Shown here: piece after piece, positions 1-7,242 of the stretch
Layout: each line of letters opens with the position of its first letter
Numbering within the stretch: the first letter of the stretch is position 1
Origin: Campylobacteraceae bacterium
GTDB taxonomy: Bacteria > Campylobacterota > Campylobacteria > Campylobacterales > Sulfurovaceae
DNA: 10,341 nt
NCBI GenBank assembly: GCA_027079365.1
Contig: JALWVW010000363.1
Location: 1-10,341 of the forward strand
Reading direction: 5' to 3'
The notes under the pieces: model-generated
Seen by the model: the letters and a program-made list of their open reading frames with translations, nothing else
The model's database searches: none
What the model was told of the DNA's origin: nothing
Made by a program: the position numbers and the translations under genes

Positions 1-1169
1 ACAATCCCCTCATCGCCGGCAGTGATGCCTATATCTGCTCCAACTGTGTGGTTTCCGCCTACAAGATACTCTTTGGAGAAGAAGAACAAGAAGTAGGCGG
101 TGATTTTCACCCCAATCTACTGCTACCTAAAGAGATCAATGAACGACTCGACCAGTATGTGATCGGGCAAGATGAGGCCAAAAGGACGCTCTCTGTAGCT
201 GTATACAACCACTACAAAAGACTCTTCAGAGATACGACAGACAATGATGTCGAGATCGCAAAGTCCAATATCCTACTCATAGGCCCTACCGGAAGTGGAA
301 AAACCCTACTGGCGCAAACCATTGCCAGATTTCTGGATGTACCTATTGCGATCGCTGATGCCACCAATCTCACTGAAGCGGGTTATGTCGGAGAGGACGT
401 AGAAAATATCCTTACCAAACTACTGCAGGCTGCCGATGATGATATCGAAAGAGCCGAAAAAGGCATCGTCTTTATCGACGAGGTAGACAAAGTCGCCAGA
501 ATGGGAGAAAATCGCTCTATCACACGCGATGTCTCTGGAGAAGGTGTCCAGCAGGCACTTCTCAAACTGATCGAAGGTTCCATTGTCAATATCCCACCAA
601 AGGGAGGGCGCAAACATCCCAACCAGGAGTTTATTCAGATCGACACGACCAATATTCTCTTTATCTGTGGAGGTGCATTCGATGGACTTGAAGAGATTAT
701 CAAGCGTCGGACAGGAGACAATACCATGGGATTTGGCCAGAAAAAGCGTAGCAAAAAAGAGGAGCAGAACCTTATTCATCAGGTAGAACCGGATGATCTG
801 GTACATTTTGGACTTATTCCCGAATTGATCGGGAGACTGCATATCTTCGCTACACTAAGTCAGATCACCAAAGAAGATATGGTACGCATTCTGACCGAAC
901 CCAAGAACTCAATCCTCAAACAGTATCAGAAACTCTTTGAGCTTGATGATGCCACCTTGACCTTTGAAGAGGAAGCACTCTCTCTGATTGCACAGAAAGC
1001 GATTGACAGAAAAACAGGTGCCAGAGGCTTGCGTTCAATCATGGAAGAGATACTTTTGGATATAATGTATTCTTTGCCAGAACTCAAAGGGTATGAAGTA
1101 GTCATCACTTCTGATGTGGTCAGCAAAGGCGCAGAGCCACTCTATCTAAAAAATAAAAAAAGTGCATAA
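1..1169 (+). CDS. clpX: ATP-dependent Clp protease ATP-binding subunit ClpX (5' partial)
   Basis: ClpX is the AAA+ unfoldase that feeds substrates into ClpP in the cytoplasm. The frame is open from base 3 to the left edge, so the gene begins before the window. The GTG at 48 is not the start, because codons 3-47 already encode a family-typical stretch ending YICSNC, the second CxxC pair of the N-terminal zinc-binding domain. Visible AAA+ motifs are Walker A GPTGSGKT (282-305), pore loop GYVGEDVEN, Walker B VFIDEVDK (468-491), an RKH-type loop (GGRKHPNQ), sensor 1 (NILFICGG) and sensor 2 (GARGLR). The ClpP-docking IGF tripeptide is MGF here (726-734), a conservative change, so partnership with ClpP is expected. 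Only about 25 N-terminal residues should be missing. The TAA stop is followed after 15 nt by mreB, consistent with one operon. In related genomes lpxA and fabZ often lie upstream (family knowledge, not visible here). Confidence 0.97.
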   Translation, partial: NPLIAGSDAYICSNCVVSAYKILFGEEEQEVGGDFHPNLLLPKEINERLDQYVIGQDEAKRTLSVAVYNHYKRLFRDTTDNDVEIAKSNILLIGPTGSGKTLLAQTIARFLDVPIAIADATNLTEAGYVGEDVENILTKLLQAADDDIERAEKGIVFIDEVDKVARMGENRSITRDVSGEGVQQALLKLIEGSIVNIPPKGGRKHPNQEFIQIDTTNILFICGGAFDGLEEIIKRRTGDNTMGFGQKKRSKKEEQNLIHQVEPDDLVHFGLIPELIGRLHIFATLSQITKEDMVRILTEPKNSILKQYQKLFELDDATLTFEEEALSLIAQKAIDRKTGARGLRSIMEEILLDIMYSLPELKGYEVVITSDVVSKGAEPLYLKNKKSA

Positions 1170-1184
1170 AGAAGGAAAATAACT

Positions 1185-2222
1185 ATGGGATTATTAAAAA
1201 GACTGTTTGGCTCTTTCTCCAAAGATCTGGCGATAGACTTAGGGACAGCCAATACATTGGTACTCATCAAAGGTCAAGGTATCAGCATCAATGAGCCTTC
1301 CGTGGTAGCCATACAGGTCAACAAACATGGACAGGAGACCATCCTCGCTGTAGGACAGGAAGCCAAAGATATGGTAGGTAAAACACCAGGAAACATCAAA
1401 GCAATCAGACCCATGAAAGACGGTGTCATCGCTGATTTCCGTACCACAGAACTGATGATCGAATACTTTATCAAGAAAGTGCACGGTCGTGGCATCTCTG
1501 CACCCCGAATCATCATCTGTGTGCCGTACGGATTGACACAGGTGGAGCGCAAGGCTGTCAGAGACTCTGCCATGAATGCCGGAGCCAGATTTGTCTACCT
1601 GATCGAAGAGCCTATGGCTGCAGCTATAGGTGCGGGGCTCCCCGTCAAAGAGCCAAATGGAAACCTGGTTGTTGATATCGGTGGAGGTACCACAGAGATC
1701 GGTGTCATCTCACTGGGTGGACTGGTACTCAGCAAATCTCTCAGGGTCGCAGGTGACAAGCTTGACAATGCCATCACTGACTATGTGAAGCGAAAATTCA
1801 ACCTGCTGATCGGAGACAGGGTCGCCGAGGAGCTCAAGATAAAGATCGGTACTGCGATCAAGCTGGAGGAAGATCTTGTTACGATCGTGCGCGGTCGTGA
1901 TCAGGTCGAAGGCATCCTGACCTCTATCGAAATCAGCAGTGAACACATCAGAGAAGCAATGGCCGAGCCTCTGAGACAGATCGCTGAGGCACTCAAATCC
2001 GTACTGGAAGAGACACCACCGGATCTGGCAGGAGATATCGTCGAAAATGGTATCGTCCTCACTGGTGGCGGCGCACTGATCAGGGGACTGGACAAGTATC
2101 TCTCCGATGCAGTCAAGCTGCCCGTGTATATTGCAGAAGATCCCCTCCTTGCCGTTGCCAAGGGTACAGGAAAAGTACTAGACGAACTTGACCTTCTGCA
2201 ACAGACCACCTTTGAGGAGTAG
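1185..2222 (+). CDS. mreB: Rod shape-determining protein MreB
   Basis: MreB is the bacterial actin homologue. It forms short membrane-attached filaments that steer the elongation (Rod) complex and so set cell width and rod shape. The 345-residue length is normal. The actin-fold nucleotide motifs are in order: phosphate 1 DLGTANTLVLIKG (residues 18-30), the EEPMAAAIGAG segment (141-151), phosphate 2 VVDIGGGTTEIGVIS (162-176) and the adenosine loop LTGGGALIRGLD (292-303). The N-terminus MGLLKRLFGSFSKDL could be a short membrane-binding amphipathic segment (inference). The ATG at 1185 has a good Shine-Dalgarno sequence, GAAGGA, at 1171-1176. The gene sits 15 nt after clpX and 8 nt before mreC, so the three are probably cotranscribed. 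No defect was seen. Confidence 0.97.
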   Translation: MGLLKRLFGSFSKDLAIDLGTANTLVLIKGQGISINEPSVVAIQVNKHGQETILAVGQEAKDMVGKTPGNIKAIRPMKDGVIADFRTTELMIEYFIKKVHGRGISAPRIIICVPYGLTQVERKAVRDSAMNAGARFVYLIEEPMAAAIGAGLPVKEPNGNLVVDIGGGTTEIGVISLGGLVLSKSLRVAGDKLDNAITDYVKRKFNLLIGDRVAEELKIKIGTAIKLEEDLVTIVRGRDQVEGILTSIEISSEHIREAMAEPLRQIAEALKSVLEETPPDLAGDIVENGIVLTGGGALIRGLDKYLSDAVKLPVYIAEDPLLAVAKGTGKVLDELDLLQQTTFEE

Positions 2223-2230
2223 TCTCCACT

Positions 2231-3349
2231 ATGAAGTCACGGGTACTCTTCTTTCTGCTTCTGCTCGTGGCACTTTTCGTGATCGTCTCGCAAAAAAACC
2301 AGACTGTTCACAATACCATTTTGGCTTTCATTAATCCTGTCAAGCAATTCTACAAGCAGGTTACACAGAAAGTAGAAGACAGAAGCAAAAGCTATATTTT
2401 CCAAAAAGAGAATATCGAGAAATTGACCAGAGAGAACAAGGTACTCAAAAAATACCTGCTGGATCAGACGCTCTATCTACAGCAGGTCAACAACCTTTAT
2501 AAAAAGCTCCCCTCACTGGAAAAACTTCCCTACAAGAGCATCACCCTAGTAGACACCATCTCCTATGTAAAACTTAACAGTTTCAATGAAGTGCTACTCA
2601 CGGCACCAAAAAAAAATGCGCTCAAAGAGAATCATCCCTATGGACTCATACAGAACAATACCGTGGGTGGCACAGCTGTACTGAAAAATGGCAATCTGTA
2701 TGGATATCTCGGCTCCAATCCACGGTGTAAATTTTCTGTATTCATTGGAAAAAACCGCACACCGGGTATCATAGAGGGTGTGGACAAAGAGAGCATGCTG
2801 ATCAAGTATATACCAAAATGGGCCAATATCAAAGCAGGGGATCGTGTTGAGACCAGTGGCTTGGATGGCATATTTTTTGGCAATATCCCCGTAGGTACGG
2901 TAGAGAGTGTCAAAGTAGAAAACAGTTACAAAACAGCCTATGTCAAATCTTTTGCAGATACACTGCACCCTGACTTCTTTTTTCTTATTACCGATACTAC
3001 CCCACGACTTGTCTCTTACTATGAGCAAAACAGCTCTTTTGCTGACCAGAACTACTCCTACAGCAAGAATGGGGATAAAACTGTAGAAGAAAATGTCACC
3101 AGTATCCCCAAAACCTTACAAACCAAAGAGTCAGAAGTAGATCTCAGTGAGTTTGAGATTCCCAAAGAAAAAATTACTGTGGAGCCTCCCCTGCCACGCA
3201 AAGTAAAACCAAAACATAAAACAAAACAGAAAAAAACCCAAAGTAAAAAGCGTACACCAAAACCGCGTACCGAATCTTTGCCTGCAGAGAGCATACCCAC
3301 CCCCAAAAAAGAGTCGCCTAGGAGAAATCCGCTGGACATCTTTAGGTAA
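2231..3349 (+). CDS. mreC: Rod shape-determining protein MreC with long basic C-terminal tail
   Basis: MreC is a bitopic inner-membrane protein whose periplasmic part scaffolds the elongation machinery (PBP2, RodA, MreD, MreB). Here the cytoplasmic N-terminus is very short, followed by one membrane helix (about residues 4-20, VLFFLLLLVALFVIV) and a charged helical region likely to be coiled coil (about 45-95). The beta-rich MreC core follows (about 105-260), with family-typical TSGLDGIFFGNIPVGTV at 208-224. Residues 261-372 are extra. They form a low-complexity tail with a strongly basic segment (323-346 holds 13 Lys/Arg in 24 residues) and Pro/Ser/Thr-rich ends. As I recall, Helicobacter and Campylobacter MreC are near 250 residues and lack this tail. 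The ATG at 2231 is preceded by GAGGAG (2214-2219), which overlaps the mreB stop region. No mreD follows; carB comes next. Confidence 0.93.
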   Translation: MKSRVLFFLLLLVALFVIVSQKNQTVHNTILAFINPVKQFYKQVTQKVEDRSKSYIFQKENIEKLTRENKVLKKYLLDQTLYLQQVNNLYKKLPSLEKLPYKSITLVDTISYVKLNSFNEVLLTAPKKNALKENHPYGLIQNNTVGGTAVLKNGNLYGYLGSNPRCKFSVFIGKNRTPGIIEGVDKESMLIKYIPKWANIKAGDRVETSGLDGIFFGNIPVGTVESVKVENSYKTAYVKSFADTLHPDFFFLITDTTPRLVSYYEQNSSFADQNYSYSKNGDKTVEENVTSIPKTLQTKESEVDLSEFEIPKEKITVEPPLPRKVKPKHKTKQKKTQSKKRTPKPRTESLPAESIPTPKKESPRRNPLDIFR

Positions 3350-3362
3350 CAATATACTACTT

Positions 3363-3379
3363 TTGTGTATAATACACAA
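3363..3379 (+). promoter_or_regulatory. Candidate carB promoter -10 box inside a perfect palindrome
   Basis: The 53-nt gap between mreC and carB contains TTGTGTATAATACACAA, an 8-bp perfect inverted repeat around a single central A. A consensus TATAAT (3368-3373) lies in its middle, about 30 nt before the carB ATG. There is no recognisable -35 hexamer (GGTAAC at the 17-bp spacing), but Campylobacterota vegetative promoters commonly lack one. I infer a carB promoter whose -10 could be covered by a dimeric repressor. An AT-rich palindrome can also arise by chance, and carB could be expressed only by read-through from mreBC. Confidence 0.45.
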
Positions 3380-3402
3380 CTAAAATTAGAGGTACTCCCC
3401 AT

Positions 3403-6400
3403 ATGCCAAAACGTGAAGATATCAAAACCATTTTACTGATAGGATCAGGACCCATTGTTATCGGACAAGCCTGTGAATTTGACTACTCCGGTACACAGGC
3501 TGCCAAAACTCTCAAAGAGCTCGGATACAAGGTTGTGCTCATCAACTCCAACCCTGCAACGATCATGACCGATCCGGAATTTGCCCACCGTACCTATATT
3601 GAGCCAATCACCGAAGAAGTGATTGCCAAGATTATCCAAAAGGAGAAGGTGGATGCCATCCTTCCTACCATGGGTGGACAGACAGCACTCAATGTGGCAA
3701 TGAGTATGCATGAGCAGGGAATGCTAAAAGGTATCGAATTCCTCGGAGCCAATCCCGAAGCGATCAAAAAAGGCGAAGACAGGCAGGCCTTCAAGGAGGC
3801 TATGATCAAGATCGGAATGGATCTGCCTGTCTCCCGCTATGCCTACAACATAGATGAAGCACTCGACGCTGCCAAAGAGATCGGTTTCCCTCTTATCATC
3901 CGCGCCTCCTATACCCTCGCCGGTGGCGGTTCCGGTGTCGCTTACAATATGGATGAGTACAAGGAGATCGTCAAAGGTGGGCTGGAAGCGTCTCCTATCT
4001 CTGAGATCCTTATCGAAGAGTCTCTACTGGGCTGGAAAGAGTATGAGATGGAGGTAATCCGTGACCAAGCAGACAACTGCATCATCGTCTGCTCGATTGA
4101 AAATCTCGACCCCATGGGTGTGCATACAGGAGACTCTATTACTATCGCCCCCGCATTGACACTGACAGACAAAGAATACCAGCACATGAGAGATGCCTCC
4201 TTTGCTATCCTGCGCGAGATCGGTGTGGATACTGGCGGCTCCAATGTACAGTTTTCTATCGACCCAGACACTGGCCGTATGATCGTCATCGAGATGAACC
4301 CCAGGGTCAGCCGCTCCTCTGCTCTGGCTTCCAAAGCCACCGGCTATCCTATTGCCAAGGTGGCAACACTTCTGGCTGTAGGCTATACGCTGGATGAAGT
4401 GACCAATGACATCACCGGTACCCCTGCCAGTTTCGAACCAGTCATCGACTATATCGTCACCAAAGTACCGCGATTCACCTTTGAAAAATTCCCTATGGCA
4501 GACTCTACCCTGACCACAGCCATGAAGTCTGTCGGCGAAGTAATGAGTATCGGACGCACCTTCAAAGAATCCTTCCAGAAGGCACTCTGCTCACTGGAGA
4601 CAGGCTTGACAGGATTTAACCCCATTGAGAGTGGGGAGGAAGAACTCATTAGAGAGATACGCCGACCCAATGAAAACCGTATCCTCTATGTATTTGAGGC
4701 GCTCAGGCGAGGCATGAGTATTGATGCGATCTTTGATCTCTGCAAAATTGACCGCTGGTTCCTCTATCAGCTTGAAGAGCTTATGCTCAGCGAAAAAAGT
4801 ATGGATGCTTCCCTTCTCACTGATGCAGCAAGACTTAGAAAGATCAAGTCTGAAGGCTTCTCAGACCCAATGATCGCCACAGTGATCAACCAAAAAGAGG
4901 GACTTGGGTTAAGCGAAAATGATATCTATACTGCCAGAGAAAAGCTTGGTATCACCCTAGAGTACAATGAGGTAGACACCTGTGCTGCTGAATTCAAGGC
5001 ACTCACCCCCTACCTTTACTCTACAACAAACATTACAAAGCTCCTCACTCCTAATTCCTCACTCCTAATTCCTAATTCCAAAGACCGCAAGGTCTTGGTC
5101 ATCGGTGGGGGTCCTAACCGTATCGGTCAGGGTATTGAATTTGACTACTGCTGTGTACATGCGGCCTTTGCACTGGAGGATATGGGCATCAAATCTATCA
5201 TGTACAACTGCAACCCCGAAACCGTCTCTACAGACTATGACACCTCTGATATCCTCTACTTTGAGCCTATTGACTTTGAGCATGTGCGCCATGTGATTGA
5301 GCTGGAAAACCCAGACGGCGTCATCGTGCACTTTGGGGGACAGACTCCACTCAAACTTGCCAAAGGTCTCACTGCTATCGGTGCCAAGATCTCCGGCACC
5401 ACTGCCAAAGTCATTGATCTGGCTGAAGACAGAGAACTCTTCTCCAACTTCATCAATAAGCTAGGGCTCAGACAGCCGGACAACGGTACAGCCTTTGCCA
5501 AGGATGAATCTATGGTGATCGCCAACCGTATCGGTTATCCTGTACTGGTACGCCCAAGCTTTGTGCTGGGAGGGCGAGGTATGCGTACGGTCTACAGTGA
5601 CGCTGAGTTACGTCGATACATGGATGAAGCTGTCTCTGTTTCCCATGATGCACCTGTACTCATTGACAAATTTCTGGACAATGCTGTCGAACTGGATGTC
5701 GATGCTATCTGTGACGGCAAAGAGGTCTATATCGGCTCAGTGATGCAGCATATAGAAGAGGCGGGGATTCACTCCGGTGACTCTGCCTGCTCTCTGCCAC
5801 CTGTCTCTATCTCCAAAGCCTTGCAAGAGGAGATCAAAGAGCAAACAGCAGCCATCGCACTGGGACTGGGAGTGATAGGACTGCTCAATATCCAGTATGC
5901 TATCCACAAAGGTGAAATCTATCTAATCGAAGTCAACCCAAGAGCCTCCAGAACTGTACCGTTTGTCTCCAAGGCTACGGGCGTACCACTGGCCAAAGTT
6001 GCCACCAGAGTGATGATCCAGGGTGACTTAAGAGAGGCACTTGCTTTCTATGACACCTTCAAGGTAGTCAATTTTGACAAGAAGATCATGGAGCCAACAC
6101 TCAAGAATCTTGTCGCCGTCAAAGAGGCAGTCTTTCCCTTCAATAAACTGCCTGGTTCTGACCTGATTCTGGGGCCAGAGATGAAGTCGACCGGTGAAGT
6201 GATGGGGATCAGTGAAAACTTCGGTATGAGCTTTGCCAAGAGCCAGTTTGCCTCCAAAAACAACATCCCACTCACGGGGAAACTCTTTATCTCTCTAACA
6301 GAAAATGACAAGCCTATGGCAGGAGAGATTGGTAAGGCGTTTGAAAAACTGGGATTTGAGATCGTAGCCACTTCTGGTACACATACGGCACTTCTGGAAG

Positions 6401-6675
6401 CTGGTGTGACTTCAGAAAAGGTACTCAAGATCTCTGAAGGCCGCCCCAATATCGACGATATGATCCGCAACGAGGAGATCGCACTGGCGATCAATACAAG
6501 CGACAACAAATCCAGCAAGGATGATGCCAAGACCATCCGCCAGTCTGTGCTGAGCAATCATGTGCCCTACTTCACCACCGTAGCAGCGGCACTCGCCACC
6601 GCAGAGGCGATCAGAGAGTTGCAGGCCACAGGAGGCGTCACGGAGCCCAAAGCCCTCCAAGACTACTTAAGCTGA
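3403..6675 (+). CDS. carB: Carbamoyl-phosphate synthase large subunit
   Basis: CarB, with the glutaminase CarA (not in this window), makes carbamoyl phosphate from bicarbonate, ammonia and two ATP for arginine and pyrimidine synthesis in the cytoplasm. The 1090 residues cover the whole family architecture. The N-terminal carboxyphosphate half starts at [20 protein letters not shown] (residues 11-30), with the ATP-grasp loop [16 protein letters not shown] and [18 protein letters not shown]. An oligomerisation region follows (about 400-540). The second half begins at [18 protein letters not shown] (566-583), with [11 protein letters not shown] and [20 protein letters not shown]-terminal MGS-like allosteric domain runs from about 959. 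The linker between halves is odd: residues 547-559 ([13 protein letters not shown]) are encoded by heptamer repeats, and the linker is about 7 residues longer than in E. coli CarB by hand alignment. The ATG at 3403 has AGAGG at 3388-3392. Placement after mreC matches gene order I recall from Campylobacter. Confidence 0.97.
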   Translation: MPKREDIKTILLIGSGPIVIGQACEFDYSGTQAAKTLKELGYKVVLINSNPATIMTDPEFAHRTYIEPITEEVIAKIIQKEKVDAILPTMGGQTALNVAMSMHEQGMLKGIEFLGANPEAIKKGEDRQAFKEAMIKIGMDLPVSRYAYNIDEALDAAKEIGFPLIIRASYTLAGGGSGVAYNMDEYKEIVKGGLEASPISEILIEESLLGWKEYEMEVIRDQADNCIIVCSIENLDPMGVHTGDSITIAPALTLTDKEYQHMRDASFAILREIGVDTGGSNVQFSIDPDTGRMIVIEMNPRVSRSSALASKATGYPIAKVATLLAVGYTLDEVTNDITGTPASFEPVIDYIVTKVPRFTFEKFPMADSTLTTAMKSVGEVMSIGRTFKESFQKALCSLETGLTGFNPIESGEEELIREIRRPNENRILYVFEALRRGMSIDAIFDLCKIDRWFLYQLEELMLSEKSMDASLLTDAARLRKIKSEGFSDPMIATVINQKEGLGLSENDIYTAREKLGITLEYNEVDTCAAEFKALTPYLYSTTNITKLLTPNSSLLIPNSKDRKVLVIGGGPNRIGQGIEFDYCCVHAAFALEDMGIKSIMYNCNPETVSTDYDTSDILYFEPIDFEHVRHVIELENPDGVIVHFGGQTPLKLAKGLTAIGAKISGTTAKVIDLAEDRELFSNFINKLGLRQPDNGTAFAKDESMVIANRIGYPVLVRPSFVLGGRGMRTVYSDAELRRYMDEAVSVSHDAPVLIDKFLDNAVELDVDAICDGKEVYIGSVMQHIEEAGIHSGDSACSLPPVSISKALQEEIKEQTAAIALGLGVIGLLNIQYAIHKGEIYLIEVNPRASRTVPFVSKATGVPLAKVATRVMIQGDLREALAFYDTFKVVNFDKKIMEPTLKNLVAVKEAVFPFNKLPGSDLILGPEMKSTGEVMGISENFGMSFAKSQFASKNNIPLTGKLFISLTENDKPMAGEIGKAFEKLGFEIVATSGTHTALLEAGVTSEKVLKISEGRPNIDDMIRNEEIALAINTSDNKSSKDDAKTIRQSVLSNHVPYFTTVAAALATAEAIRELQATGGVTEPKALQDYLS
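5042..5079 (+). repeat. Heptamer tandem repeat (TCCTCAC/TCCTAAT) inside carB
   Basis: Five consecutive 7-bp units read TCCTCAC, TCCTAAT, TCCTCAC, TCCTAAT, TCCTAAT, followed by a partial TCC. All units fit TCCTMAY, and the first four form two copies of a 14-bp period. The array codes for CarB residues 547-559 in the linker between the two synthetase halves. Because 7 is not a multiple of 3, only changes of three units (21 nt, 7 residues) keep the frame. Similar heptamer arrays occur between genes in several bacterial genomes (from memory, not checked). Here the array lies inside a coding sequence. Confidence 0.85.
5081..5096 (+). other. Small GCAA-tetraloop hairpin next to the heptamer array
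   Basis: AAGACC (5081-5086) and GGTCTT (5091-5096) form a perfect 6-bp stem closed by GCAA, a GNRA-type loop, two bases after the heptamer array. It codes for KDRKVL of CarB. It may be part of the inserted repeat unit or simply a chance result of coding sequence. Confidence in a function is low. Confidence 0.2.
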
Positions 6676-6689
6676 TCGGACAACAGACA

Positions 6690-7127
6690 GTGAACGAAGA
6701 GAGCTTGGTATATCTGACGCACACCGATACCACTATCGGTTTTGTCTCGCAAGATGCCCAAAAGCTAACTGCCATCAAAAAGCGTCCGCCCCACAAGCAC
6801 TACATCAAGGCCGTAGACAGCCTCTCCACCCTTGCGCAGCACACACGTATCCCTATCAGGCACAAAAACAGAATCCGTAGAGCCCATAGAAGTACCTTCA
6901 TTCTGCCAAACGGGCACTCTTATAGAGTTATCCATGATTCTAAGCATCTAGCACTTATCTCCAAACTTGCTTGGGCATACTCCACCTCCGCCAATCTCTC
7001 TGATAAACCTTATGATGAACAATGGGCAAGATCTGTAGCCGATGTGGTAATCGAACCATTAGTAGACAAGGGCACGCCTTCGAACATCTACAAAATCAAT
7101 AACCGAAGTATCCAAAAAATCCGATAA
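6690..7127 (+). CDS. Short, divergent Sua5/YciO/YrdC-family protein
   Basis: Family members bind ATP, threonine and bicarbonate to make threonylcarbamoyl-AMP for tRNA t6A37 modification. Hand alignment to E. coli YrdC (TsaC) shows T12-D-T near the start, matching the YPT entry strand. It also shows K30-K-R32-P33-x-x-K36 (like KxRPxxK), T69-F, an RV-x-x-D segment (79-83), the signature STSANLS (98-104) and a G128-T-P-S segment. At 145 residues it is clearly shorter than the usual 180-200. It lacks the N-terminal helix and the PGPVT-type strand is eroded (RRAHRSTF). It may be a catalytic minimal form or a paralogue with another role. The GTG at 6690 is the longest option, 14 nt after carB, with no clear Shine-Dalgarno. 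TTG at 6705, preceded by GAAGAGAG, would give a start closer to the first conserved strand. It is probably cotranscribed with carB. Confidence 0.72.
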   Translation: MNEESLVYLTHTDTTIGFVSQDAQKLTAIKKRPPHKHYIKAVDSLSTLAQHTRIPIRHKNRIRRAHRSTFILPNGHSYRVIHDSKHLALISKLAWAYSTSANLSDKPYDEQWARSVADVVIEPLVDKGTPSNIYKINNRSIQKIR

Positions 7128-7165
7128 TACCTACATCATCATCAAATGCATTTCTTATGCCAACC

Positions 7166-7242
7166 GTAGGGTGTTGTCCCATGACAACACCATTTATTTG
7201 TTATTTGTATGATTGGTGTTGTAGAGGGGTACAACACCCTAC
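7166..7242. repeat. Inverted pair of REP-like elements (GTAG + hairpin), BIME-like
   Basis: Copy 1 (7166-7191, plus strand) is GTAG followed by a 9-bp stem, GGTGTTGTC (7170-7178) with GACAACACC (7183-7191), and loop CCAT. Copy 2 (7215-7242, minus strand) is GTAG followed by GGTGTTGTA, a six-base loop and TACAACACC. The outer 12 bases of each copy are perfect reverse complements (7166-7177 and 7231-7242). A 23-bp AT-rich spacer (7192-7214) separates them. A GTAG tetranucleotide directly before a palindrome is the hallmark of REP sequences mobilised by RAYT (TnpA-REP) transposases in Enterobacteria. The inverted pairing matches a BIME. The pair sits at the convergent 3' ends of two genes, the usual location. 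The minus-strand gene takes its TAG stop from the GTAG of copy 2. There is no target duplication at the flanks. Confidence 0.8.
7170..7206 (+). terminator. Possible transcription terminator of the carB transcript
   Basis: The 9-bp hairpin at 7170-7191 is followed by ATTTATTTGTTATTT. This tract is T-rich but interrupted, so rho-independent termination of plus-strand transcription is plausible but not strong. In the minus direction the second hairpin is followed by an A-rich tract, so it would not be an intrinsic terminator for the opposing cluster. The same bases form REP copy 1. Confidence 0.4.

Noticed and set aside
48..62. GTG at 48 as the start of clpX
   Set aside because: The frame is open upstream to the window edge and encodes the zinc-domain end (LIAG...YICSNC) expected of ClpX, so the gene is truncated by the window and not started there.
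420..842. Minus-strand 140-codon open frame opposite clpX
   Set aside because: It overlaps the conserved ATPase core of clpX completely; antisense shadow.
2216..2227. GGAG-TAGT-CTCC hairpin over the mreC ribosome binding site
   Set aside because: A 4-bp stem is too weak to claim regulation and is expected by chance.
3350..3402. A hidden mreD after mreC
   Set aside because: Only 53 nt separate mreC and carB, which is too short for any MreD; the gene is absent here.
7166..7242. MITE or small transposon remnant with 12-bp terminal inverted repeats
   Set aside because: The flanks show no target-site duplication, and each end forms its own hairpin next to GTAG. A REP/BIME reading explains this better.
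7166..7242. CRISPR repeat-spacer array
   Set aside because: There are only two copies, in opposite orientation, with no regular spacer series and no cas gene.
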